Positions 26,084-33,972 of a stretch of DNA of 64,000 nucleotides are shown here, in pieces (within the stretch, counting starts at the first letter, position 1; every line of letters begins with the position of its first letter). Source of the DNA: Mycobacterium sp. ITM-2016-00318. Its GTDB lineage: Bacteria > Actinomycetota > Actinomycetes > Mycobacteriales > Mycobacteriaceae. The stretch is taken from the NCBI RefSeq assembly GCF_002968285.2, contig NZ_CP134400.1:496001-560000 (forward strand). The letters are read 5' to 3'. The notes under the pieces were generated by a model. That model saw only the letters and a list, made by a program, of their open reading frames with translations, searched no databases and had not been told where the DNA came from. Both the position numbers and the translations under genes were made by a program.

Positions 26084-26364
26084 CGCGGATACCTGCTCTT
26101 GGGCCTGCTTATGTCGGGAACGCGGAACCGCGCGACGCTCACAGAGCCGACGAAGCCGATCAATGCCAGTGCGGTGAGGCCGTAGGTGACCGTGGTGTCC
26201 AAACTGAACGCCGCCCAGGTTCCTATCGCGCACATCGCCACCGCCACCAGAGTGTCCAGCGCAACGAGGCGATCCAGTGTGCTCGGTCCGGCGAGGATCC
26301 GGAACATCACGATCGCCGCGGCCGCGGTCAGCATCACCGCGGCGATGATCCAAACGGTGTTCAC
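26080..26364 (-). CDS. mnhF: Mrp antiporter subunit F
   Basis: A 94-aa, three-TM subunit; FRILAGPSTLDRLVALDTL (about 21-39) is the conserved subunit F motif. Starts with GTG at 26364, 28 bp after mnhE, and overlaps mnhG by 4 bp. Confidence 0.9.
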   Translation of the reverse strand: MNTVWIIAAVMLTAAAAIVMFRILAGPSTLDRLVALDTLVAVAMCAIGTWAAFSLDTTVTYGLTALALIGFVGSVSVARFRVPDISRPKSRYPR

Positions 26365-26392
26365 GCCTCGCCTCCCGCTCGTCTTCGGGTAA

Positions 26393-26926
26393 TCACGTCG
26401 TCTCCTTGCTCACTGACGGCTGCCAGTCCTCGTCACGCTCGAACGCCGCCACGAGCAGTCGCTGGGTCAGCATGACCTGGCGGTAGAAGCGGGCCACGGC
26501 CTTCTCGCTGCCGACATCGAGGACGTGCATGTAGATCAGCCGTCGCTCCTGGTCGATCTCGAGGACGATCGATCCGGGCACCAGGTTGAAGATGTTGACG
26601 GCCAGCACGAGAACCAGATCCGACTTGATCGCCAGATGGGCGCGCAGCACCGCGGTGAGGGGCGGCGGCCCCGGCTTGATGGACAGCCACGCCACCTGAA
26701 TGGACGACAGCACCAACTGCGAGGCGACGACGAGCAACAGCCACAGCAACGACAGCGGATGAAGCCGGCCCTCGACGGGCACCACAGGAAGGGGCAACAT
26801 CAACGTGATCATCACGGCGATCGCCAGCCCGCCGACGATGTTGGCAAGAGAAAGGCTGCCCCACAACAGCACCCACACCAGCATCAGCCAGCAGAGCACC
26901 CACAGCCGAAGTGCGTGACGTCTCAC
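26393..26926 (-). CDS. mnhE: Mrp antiporter subunit E
   Basis: A 177-aa subunit with three N-terminal TM segments, then a cytoplasmic domain containing INIFNLVPGSIVLEIDQERRLIYMHVLD-type sequence with the typical TPGT-like turn replaced by VPGS. GTG start at 26926 overlaps the mnhD stop (GTGA). Needed for assembly and activity of Mrp complexes. Confidence 0.9.
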   Translation of the reverse strand: MRRHALRLWVLCWLMLVWVLLWGSLSLANIVGGLAIAVMITLMLPLPVVPVEGRLHPLSLLWLLLVVASQLVLSSIQVAWLSIKPGPPPLTAVLRAHLAIKSDLVLVLAVNIFNLVPGSIVLEIDQERRLIYMHVLDVGSEKAVARFYRQVMLTQRLLVAAFERDEDWQPSVSKETT

Positions 26927-28524
26927 GGCTTCACCTCTGACAGCACCGCGGAGATGTACCGGTCGCGGTCGATCACTTCGGCGGCGGTGCGATCGGTATA
27001 GCCGATGATGGGTCCCGCGAGCACGGTCAGCATGAGCCCGACCGCGATGAGCGCGCCCGTCGGCAACAGCATGCCGACCGGCATCCGCCCGACATCGTGG
27101 CGGTCGATCACGGCGATGTCGGTGTTCTCATCGAGCAACGCCGAGGGAGCGGACGCCGCGAGATCGCCTTCCGGGGCGTCGGCGCGGGCCCGCCAGAACG
27201 CCAGCGTCCAGACGCGGGCCATCACGTACAGCGTCAGCAGACTGGTCACCACGCTGCCGCCCACCAGCAACCACGCCAGCACTCCGCCGTCGGTGGCGCC
27301 CGCCTCCAAGAGCGCGACCTTCCCGATGAACCCCGAAAACGGTGGAATACCACCGAGGTTGAGGGCGGGGACCACGAAGACGAACGCGAGAAGCGGGCTT
27401 GCGGCGGCCAGACCACCCAGGCGCTGCAGTGTGGCGGCACCCGCCTGTCGTTCGATCAGGCCTACCACCAGGAACAGGGTCGTCTGCACCAGGATGTGGT
27501 GGGCCACATAGTAGATCGCACCCGACAACCCGAGTTCGTTGGACAGCGCGACGCCGAACACCATGTAGCCGATGTGACTGACGAGCGTGAAGGACAACAG
27601 CCTCTTGATATCGCTCTGGGCGATGGCGCCGAGAATGCCGACGAGCATGGTGAGCAGGGCGGCGACCATCATGATGCGATCCAGCCCGGCGCCGGGGAAC
27701 AGCAACGTGTGCGCCCGGATGATCGCGTACACACCGACTTTCGTCAGCAGCCCGGCGAACACCGCGGTGACCGGGGCGGGCGCGGTCGGATACGAGTCGG
27801 GCAGCCAGGCCGACAGTGGGAACACCGCCGCCTTGATGCCGAAGGCGACGAGCAGCACCGCGAACAGGGCGCTGCGAGTGCCGTCCGGCACGCCGTCCAG
27901 CCGGGTGGCCAGCTCGGCCATGTTGAGCGTGCCGGTTGCGGCGTACACCAGCGCGATGCCAATCAAGAAGATCATCGACGACACCATCGAGACCATCACG
28001 TAGCCGATGCCTGCGCGAACCCGCTCGGTGCTGGCGCCGATGGTCAGCAGTACGAAGCTCGCCGCCAGCAGCACTTCGAAACCGACGAACAGGTTGAACA
28101 GGTCGCCTGCCAGAAACGCGTTACAGACGCCCGCGGACAGGACGAGATACGTGGGCAGGAAGATCGACACGGGTTGGCGTTCGTCGCCGTCCCTTATGCC
28201 CTGGCCGATGGCGTAGCACACGACGGCCAGCAACACGATCGACGAGACGACCATCATCATCGCCGAAAGTCCGTCCACCACAAGGGTGATGCCCAGCGGG
28301 CCCATGCCGGGCACACTCTGCGCCCACCCGCCGACGTGCACGGCGATGGTGCCGTCGCGGTCGGTCAGGTACAGCAGCGCCGCGCACACCGCCACGACCG
28401 CCACCAGCACGGCGAGCGTGATGGCCCGCTGCAGGCGTGGGCGACGCCCGGCGAACATGGTCGCCGCCGCGCCCAGCAGTGGGATCAGGACGGGCAGCGG
28501 CGTCAACACCGCAGCCGGGGTCAC
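26923..28524 (-). CDS. mnhD: Mrp antiporter subunit D
   Basis: A 533-aa, roughly 14-TM ion-translocating subunit homologous to NuoN/NuoM of complex I. AFGIKAAVFPLSAWLPDSYPTAPAPV (about 230-255) holds the buried Lys and the conserved helix-break motif; SDIKRLLSFTLVSHIGYM (about 305-322) carries the second Lys. A conserved TM5 Glu is visible in FVGFEVLLAASFVL. Overlaps mnhC and mnhE by 4 bp each. Confidence 0.92.
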   Translation of the reverse strand: MTPAAVLTPLPVLIPLLGAAATMFAGRRPRLQRAITLAVLVAVVAVCAALLYLTDRDGTIAVHVGGWAQSVPGMGPLGITLVVDGLSAMMMVVSSIVLLAVVCYAIGQGIRDGDERQPVSIFLPTYLVLSAGVCNAFLAGDLFNLFVGFEVLLAASFVLLTIGASTERVRAGIGYVMVSMVSSMIFLIGIALVYAATGTLNMAELATRLDGVPDGTRSALFAVLLVAFGIKAAVFPLSAWLPDSYPTAPAPVTAVFAGLLTKVGVYAIIRAHTLLFPGAGLDRIMMVAALLTMLVGILGAIAQSDIKRLLSFTLVSHIGYMVFGVALSNELGLSGAIYYVAHHILVQTTLFLVVGLIERQAGAATLQRLGGLAAASPLLAFVFVVPALNLGGIPPFSGFIGKVALLEAGATDGGVLAWLLVGGSVVTSLLTLYVMARVWTLAFWRARADAPEGDLAASAPSALLDENTDIAVIDRHDVGRMPVGMLLPTGALIAVGLMLTVLAGPIIGYTDRTAAEVIDRDRYISAVLSEVKP

Positions 28525-28991
28525 CGCGACCCCTCAAGCCCGGGCAGCGCATCCAGCTCATCGGGCTCCTCGGTGTCGCGCGCCGCGACCGGCTGTGGGC
28601 GCGGTTCGTCGAAGGCGACGGCCTCTTCGTCGGACATCTGCGAGACGCGGGTGTCCTCCGCGTCGTTGCCGACGTCCTCCTGGGTGGTCAGCCGGTATGT
28701 CCGGTAGATCAACGACAGCACGAACGCCGCGATGCCCATGCTGATCACAATCGCGGTGAGGATCATCCCCTGCGCCAACGGGTCGGCCGTTCCGGTCTGG
28801 CCGTCACTGACCCGGCCTCGCACCGGTGGATTACCCGTCGGTCCGCCGACGGCGAGGATCAACAAGTTGACGGCGTTGCCGATGAGCAACAGGCCGAGCA
28901 ACATTCGGGTCAGGTTGCGCTCCAGAAGCAGATAGACACCGACGCTGGTCAGCCCGCCGATCAGCAGCAGTGGAACGAGGTAGGCGGTCAT
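28521..28991 (-). CDS. mnhC: Mrp antiporter subunit C
   Basis: A 156-aa NuoK-like subunit with three TM segments. RMLLGLLLIGNAVNLLILA (about 29-47) is the family motif, and DPLAQGMILTAIVISMGIAAF follows. The cytoplasmic tail of about 45 residues is acidic and longer than in many homologues. Coupled by ATGA overlaps to mnhA and mnhD. Confidence 0.9.
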   Translation of the reverse strand: MTAYLVPLLLIGGLTSVGVYLLLERNLTRMLLGLLLIGNAVNLLILAVGGPTGNPPVRGRVSDGQTGTADPLAQGMILTAIVISMGIAAFVLSLIYRTYRLTTQEDVGNDAEDTRVSQMSDEEAVAFDEPRPQPVAARDTEEPDELDALPGLEGSR

Positions 28992-31870
28992 CGTGACGCC
29001 ACCGCCAGCGGTCGCTGTTCGGCTATGTTCACGTCGACCCGGGCGCCGAGGCTACGCAGCACGTCGAGTACGAGGCCGACGACGATCAGGTACACACCGA
29101 GGTCGAAGAACAGCGCCGTCACCAGCTTGACGGTGCCCAGCGCCGGAATGTCGAACTGCAGCACCGCCGACGACAGCACGGGCGCACCGAGCAACAGCGA
29201 GGCCACCGCGGTACCGGCGGAGAGGCCCAGCCCTACGCCGAGGATCTTGCCCGCGTCGAGGGGCAGTGTCTCGCCGAGTTCATAGCGTCCGCCCGCGAGA
29301 TAGCGCAGGACGAGGGCGAGTCCGGCGGTCAACCCGCCCGCGAAGCCGCCGCCTGGTGTGTTGTGTCCTGCGAAGAAGAAGTACGCCGACAACACCATGA
29401 TGAGCGGGAAGATCATCCGCGTCGCGACCTCGAGCACCAACGACCGGTGCCGCGGATCACGCAGTTGGCTGCCGCGCAGCCAGGTGATGTCACCGGCCAC
29501 CGGGCTCGTGGCTATCACCTGCACCGGTCCGATGTCGGGCTGGCCGGCGTCCGCGACACGAGGCGCCGTGCCGAAGCGTCTGTGCCGGAACACCATTGAC
29601 GCCACCCCGGTCGCCGCGACCATCAGCACCGAGATCTCGCCGAGGGTGTCCCATGCCCGGATGTCGACCAGCAGCACATTGACGGTGTTGGCGCCTTGTC
29701 CGCGGTAGTAGGCGGCGTCGGGCAGCAGTGTGGCGATGGGCACGCCGGTGCGGGCGGCCATCGCGAACACCGCCACTGTGGTGACGCTGGCGCCGACGGC
29801 CAGCGCGAGCGCAACCCGGGGCAGCCGGTGCTTTTCGACGTTGGTGCGATCGGACTCCGCGGGCAGCGTCCGCAGCACCAGCACGAAGATGACCAACGTC
29901 AGCGTTTCGACCAGGAATTGCGTCAGCGCGAGGTCGGGTGCGCCGTGGAACGCGAAGATGGTGCCGCAGCCGTAGCCCGTGACGCCGACCAGCAGCACCG
30001 CCGCGAGCCGGTTGCGCATCACCGTCGTACCCACTGCGGCGGTCAGCGTCAGCACCCCGACGATGACTTGCAGCGGCGAACCCCATAGCGCGAACTCCGG
30101 CCGGTCGCGGGCACCGAGCATCAGCGCCGCCGCAGGCACCACAGCGAGTGTCGCGAGAATCACCGATTGGGTAGCCGGGATCGAACCGCGCTGCGTGGCG
30201 CCCGTCAGCCGGACCGAAAGCACGTCTAAGCCCCGAATCACCGCGTCGTAGATGCGGTCGGCGTTGCCGAGAGGTAGGTACACCAGCGGGGTTCGCCGAA
30301 GCCGGGACCGGCCGAAGAACGCCGCGGTGCCGATCGCGAGAACGAGCGCCGACAGCAGCAACGGCAGGTTGAAGCCGTGCCAGAGCGCCAGCTGGTAGTC
30401 CGCGTCGCCGCCGACGGTGTCGGCGTAGGGGTCCAGCACGCTGTCCAGCGGCGCGGGCCACAGTCCGAGGAACAGGCCCACCGCGGCCAGAATGGCCGGT
30501 GGCGCAAGGAATGTCGCGGGGGCGGCGTGCATCTCCGCGACACGCCTACTCGGCTCGGATCTGCCCTTCTTGGCGAAGGCGCCCCAGAGGAACCTGAGGC
30601 TGTAGACCGTGGTGAAGACCGAGCCCGCGACTATCGCCGCCAACACGAACGGCGCGGTATGACCGAGAGATTGACTGTGCAAGAGCGTTTCGAAATCGGC
30701 TTCCTTTGCGACGAAGCCGAGGAACGGGGGTAGGGACGCCATGCTGGCCGTCGCGCCGACGGCGATGATTCCCAGCGGCTTGTTGGCGTGGCCGAGCCAG
30801 GCCAGCCTGCGGATGTCACGGGTGCCGGTGGTGTGGTCGATGATGCCGACGACCATGAACAGCGCGGCCTTGAACATGGCGTGCGCACAGAGCAGCGCGA
30901 GCCCGGCGAGCATCAGGTCGCTTCCGCCCGCGCCGACCATCACCGTGATGAAGCCCAGCTGGCTCACGGTGCCGAACGCGAGAATCAGCTTCAGGTCGTA
31001 TTCGCGTATCGCCCGCCAGCCGGCCAGCAGGACGGTAACCACGCCGAGCGTCACCACCATCGGCCGCCAGGGCGGCGAGTCCGCGAAGCCGGGAGCCATC
31101 CGCGCGACGAGGTAGACGCCCGCCTTGACCATCGCCGCGGCGTGCAGGTACGCGCTGACGGGGGTCGGGGCGGCCATCGCGCCCGGCAGCCAGAAGTGCA
31201 TCGGCACGATCGCCGACTTGGCCAGCGCACCGACCAGAACCAGCACGACGGCAACCGACACTGCAACCCCGCTCGGCGGTGCCGCGATGAGTTCACTCAA
31301 CAGGTACGTGCCCGAGACGGTGCCGAGTATGACGATTCCGACGAGCATCGCGAGCCCGCCTGTGGTGGTGACCAGCAGCGCCTGTATCGCCGCCTTGCGG
31401 CTGCTCGTGCGTTCGGCGTAGTGCCCGACCAACAGGAAGGACAGCACGGTGGTGAGCTCCCAGAACACGTAGAGCACCAGCATGTTGTCGCTGACCACCA
31501 GGCCGAACATGGCGCCGGAGAACGCGACCAACTCAGCGGCGAAGCTCGGAAGCCGCTTCTCCGTTCTCCCGTCGTGGTGACCGAAGTAGTCGGCGCAGTA
31601 GAAAAGCACCAGCGCGCCGATGCCGAGCACCAGCACGCTCATGATCGCCGCGAGCGCGTCGAAGCGCAGCGTGATGTCCATCGACAGTTCAGGCACCCAC
31701 GACACGTCGACGCTGTGGGCGTGCCCGCGAGCCGGCCAGTTCAGCGCCATCCACACCAGCGAGCCCAGCGGCACGAGCGCCAGCGGATAGAACGCCCGTC
31801 TGTCCCATCGGTACACCAACAGGGGAGCCGACGCGGCGGCGACCGCATGGGCGAACAAGACGACGAGCAA
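28988..31870 (-). CDS. mnhA: Fused Mrp antiporter subunit A-B
   Basis: A 960-aa subunit with more than 20 TM segments. The N-terminal 500 residues are NuoL-like, with YVFWELTTVLSFLLVGHY (conserved Glu) and ALAKSAIVPMHFWLPGAMAAPTPVS (conserved Lys and helix break). A DUF4040-like section follows at about 600-690. The last ~140 residues (from RMIFPLIMVLSAYFFFAGHNTPGGGFAGG) are subunit B, so A and B are one polypeptide as in group-2 Mrp systems. Start is TTG 31870 behind GGAG. It heads a six-gene operon for cation efflux and pH homeostasis; divergent from the monooxygenase. Confidence 0.92.
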   Translation of the reverse strand: MLVVLFAHAVAAASAPLLVYRWDRRAFYPLALVPLGSLVWMALNWPARGHAHSVDVSWVPELSMDITLRFDALAAIMSVLVLGIGALVLFYCADYFGHHDGRTEKRLPSFAAELVAFSGAMFGLVVSDNMLVLYVFWELTTVLSFLLVGHYAERTSSRKAAIQALLVTTTGGLAMLVGIVILGTVSGTYLLSELIAAPPSGVAVSVAVVLVLVGALAKSAIVPMHFWLPGAMAAPTPVSAYLHAAAMVKAGVYLVARMAPGFADSPPWRPMVVTLGVVTVLLAGWRAIREYDLKLILAFGTVSQLGFITVMVGAGGSDLMLAGLALLCAHAMFKAALFMVVGIIDHTTGTRDIRRLAWLGHANKPLGIIAVGATASMASLPPFLGFVAKEADFETLLHSQSLGHTAPFVLAAIVAGSVFTTVYSLRFLWGAFAKKGRSEPSRRVAEMHAAPATFLAPPAILAAVGLFLGLWPAPLDSVLDPYADTVGGDADYQLALWHGFNLPLLLSALVLAIGTAAFFGRSRLRRTPLVYLPLGNADRIYDAVIRGLDVLSVRLTGATQRGSIPATQSVILATLAVVPAAALMLGARDRPEFALWGSPLQVIVGVLTLTAAVGTTVMRNRLAAVLLVGVTGYGCGTIFAFHGAPDLALTQFLVETLTLVIFVLVLRTLPAESDRTNVEKHRLPRVALALAVGASVTTVAVFAMAARTGVPIATLLPDAAYYRGQGANTVNVLLVDIRAWDTLGEISVLMVAATGVASMVFRHRRFGTAPRVADAGQPDIGPVQVIATSPVAGDITWLRGSQLRDPRHRSLVLEVATRMIFPLIMVLSAYFFFAGHNTPGGGFAGGLTAGLALVLRYLAGGRYELGETLPLDAGKILGVGLGLSAGTAVASLLLGAPVLSSAVLQFDIPALGTVKLVTALFFDLGVYLIVVGLVLDVLRSLGARVDVNIAEQRPLAVASR

Positions 31871-31951
31871 GGCACTCCGATCGAGATTTTGGTCGGGGTG
31901 TCAGCCGGGGACGGCTTTGGTTGAACCCCAGTCTACGTGGGCGGATATCGC

Positions 31952-31957
31952 TACCAT
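31952..31957 (+). promoter_or_regulatory. Leaderless -10 element for the monooxygenase
   Basis: TACCAT ends 8 bases before GTG 31966. This supports that GTG as first codon instead of the in-frame TTG at 31921. Confidence 0.4.
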
Positions 31958-31965
31958 CCCGCGTC

Positions 31966-33399
31966 GTGGACGCATGCGATGTGGTAGTGGTCGGCGCGGG
32001 GCCGACCGGCCTGATGCTCGCCACCGAACTCGCATTGGGAGGCGCGACGGTTCGGCTGCTCGACGAGCGCACCGACATGCCGAACATCACCAGGGCGTTC
32101 GCCGTGCACGCCCGCACGCTGGAGCTGCTCGATGCGCGCGGAATGGCCGACGATCTGCTGATGCGCGGGGTGCCCGTCTACGAAATAGCGCCGCCGGGCG
32201 GGGTCGCGATGAACCTGCGCGAACTGCCGACACGGTTCGGGATGCTGCTCGTCGTCCCGCAGAGCGGCACCGAGCACGTGCTGGGAGCCAGGGTCGACGA
32301 CATGGGCGTACTGGTGACGCGCGGCGCCGAGGTGATCGGGCTGACGCAGGACGATGACGGGATCACCGTGGCGTGCGCCGACGGCTCATCCGTGCGAACG
32401 CGCTACGTCGTCGGATGCGACGGAGCGCACAGCACCGTCCGGCGGCTGGCCGGAATCGGGTTCGAAGGCAAGCAGTACCAGACCCACATCCTGCTCGCCG
32501 ACGTGCAACTGACCCGGGCGCCGGAGGGGACGCTGACCGGTGTCACCAACGAGCGCGGTGCCGTGCTGATGATCCCGTTCGGCGACGGCTGGTTCCGCGC
32601 GATCGCGTGGGACCGGCTGCGCGAGCAGGCGCCGCTGACCGAGCCGGTCACCGTCGACGAGATCCGCGACTCGTTTCACCGCATCGCGGGCGAGGACTAC
32701 GGCATGACGGACACGCGATGGAGCTCGCGGTTCCTGTCCGAGCGCAAGCAGGCTGAGCGCTATCGCGCGGGCCGGGTCTTCATCGCGGGCGACGCCGCGC
32801 ACGTGCACTCCCCGCTGGGTGGGCAGGGCATGAACACCGGCATCGGCGACGCGATGAACCTCGGCTGGAAGCTGGCTGCCGAGGTCCGCGACGTTGCGCC
32901 GCCCTGGCTGCTGGACAGCTATCAGACAGAACGCCTTCCGGTCGGTGCCGCGGTGTTACGGCTGACCGACGCGTTCAACCAGCTGGTGTTGGGCCGGTCG
33001 AGGGTGCAACGGATGGTGCAGGGCCTGGCGATCGGAACCATCACCCGGGTACCGGCGGGCCGCAGGTTCATGGCGGGCCGGCTGAGCCAGATCGGCATCA
33101 ACTATCCGCGGGCTTCCCGCGACGACCACCCGATGGTCGGCAGGCGGATGCCCGACGTCGACTGCGGCGGCAGCCGGCTCTACGAGCTGCTGCGTGAGGG
33201 CCGGTTCGTGCTGGCGACGACCGACGAGGTCGACGTCGACCGCGCCGACGTCGTGCATGCCACCCCTCACGACGGTGCGCTGCCCGCGGCAGTTCTGGTG
33301 CGGCCCGACGGCTATGTCGCGTGGGCCGATGACCAGCCGCCGACGGCGTCGCACGCCGCGGCCGCGATCGCGCACTGGCGGCTACCGGCTCAGAAGTGA
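31966..33399 (+). CDS. Class A FAD monooxygenase (RIFMO/PHBH-like)
   Basis: NAD(P)H-dependent aromatic hydroxylase, 477 aa. GAGPTGLMLATELALGG near the N terminus is the FAD ADP-binding GxGxxG; VVGCDGAHSTVRR (about 146-158) is the DG motif; VFIAGDAAHVHSPLGGQGMNTGIGD (about 268-292) is the GD motif. A thioredoxin-like C-terminal part with RLYELLREGRF and VLVRPDGYVAW resembles rifamycin monooxygenases, so a drug or polyketide substrate is possible but unproven. Divergent from the Mrp operon; 18-bp 3' overlap with the DUF1707 gene. Confidence 0.87.
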   Translation: MDACDVVVVGAGPTGLMLATELALGGATVRLLDERTDMPNITRAFAVHARTLELLDARGMADDLLMRGVPVYEIAPPGGVAMNLRELPTRFGMLLVVPQSGTEHVLGARVDDMGVLVTRGAEVIGLTQDDDGITVACADGSSVRTRYVVGCDGAHSTVRRLAGIGFEGKQYQTHILLADVQLTRAPEGTLTGVTNERGAVLMIPFGDGWFRAIAWDRLREQAPLTEPVTVDEIRDSFHRIAGEDYGMTDTRWSSRFLSERKQAERYRAGRVFIAGDAAHVHSPLGGQGMNTGIGDAMNLGWKLAAEVRDVAPPWLLDSYQTERLPVGAAVLRLTDAFNQLVLGRSRVQRMVQGLAIGTITRVPAGRRFMAGRLSQIGINYPRASRDDHPMVGRRMPDVDCGGSRLYELLREGRFVLATTDEVDVDRADVVHATPHDGALPAAVLVRPDGYVAWADDQPPTASHAAAAIAHWRLPAQK

Positions 33400-33831
33400 C
33401 TGACGCGCCGGGCAGGCAGTCGCGAACCGGATCGGCAGCGCGTGGCCGACGACGCCGATGCCCGCGCCGAGGATCGGCCACACCGGCCAGAAGTACCACG
33501 CCCCAGCGGTCAGGCCGACGGCCAGCCACACCGTCAGCACGATGACGACCATCGCCAGGTAGCCGGCCAGGTGGAGGTGGACACCGCGGCGCGCGGCGGC
33601 GCGGCGTGCCTCGCGGCGGCGGGGGTCGTCGCGGCGAAGCTGTGCCAGCGGGAGGTCGGCGACGATGGCGCGAAGTTCGGCGGTGGTGTGCGCGGCGAAC
33701 GCGGCCTGCAGCCGGCTCTCGAATTCGGCCATCTCGAGGTAGCCCTGCGCGAGGGCGGAGCCGAGTTGGTCTGCCGTCCTCTCCCGTTCGCGGTCTCCTG
33801 CGCGGACGGCTGGAGCGAATGGGGCGGTCAT
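33382..33831 (-). CDS. DUF1707 membrane protein
   Basis: A 149-aa protein. The N-terminal DUF1707 motif is present (about 10-62: VRAGDRERERTADQLGSAL, GYLEMAEFESRL). A basic segment RRDDPRRREARRAAARR is followed by two TM helices (about 87-125). Such proteins often accompany stress-response membrane proteins, but nothing here defines a partner. Confidence 0.82.
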   Translation of the reverse strand: MTAPFAPAVRAGDRERERTADQLGSALAQGYLEMAEFESRLQAAFAAHTTAELRAIVADLPLAQLRRDDPRRREARRAAARRGVHLHLAGYLAMVVIVLTVWLAVGLTAGAWYFWPVWPILGAGIGVVGHALPIRFATACPARQSLLSR

Positions 33832-33972
33832 GCGGTGCTCCCGATGATCTAGACACTGACTAGTTCCGCTTTCGACTATGCGCTCTCAACTTGTCACTGT
33901 CAAGATATTTCGCGTTGTCGGTTTCGGCGCGCTGATCGACGCTGAGCGTGTACCAGCGCGCCGAAATCGCAG
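33832..33972. repeat. Intergenic region with TTTCGGCGCG hairpin
   Basis: GTTTCGGCGCGCTG (33921-33934) pairs with CAGCGCGCCGAAAT (33954-33967) at 13 of 14 positions around a 19-base loop. The hairpin starts 6 bases after the AAA ATPase stop (minus strand) and lacks a T tract. A related hairpin follows another stop codon at 60558-60610. The rest must hold the DUF1707 promoter. Confidence 0.6.
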
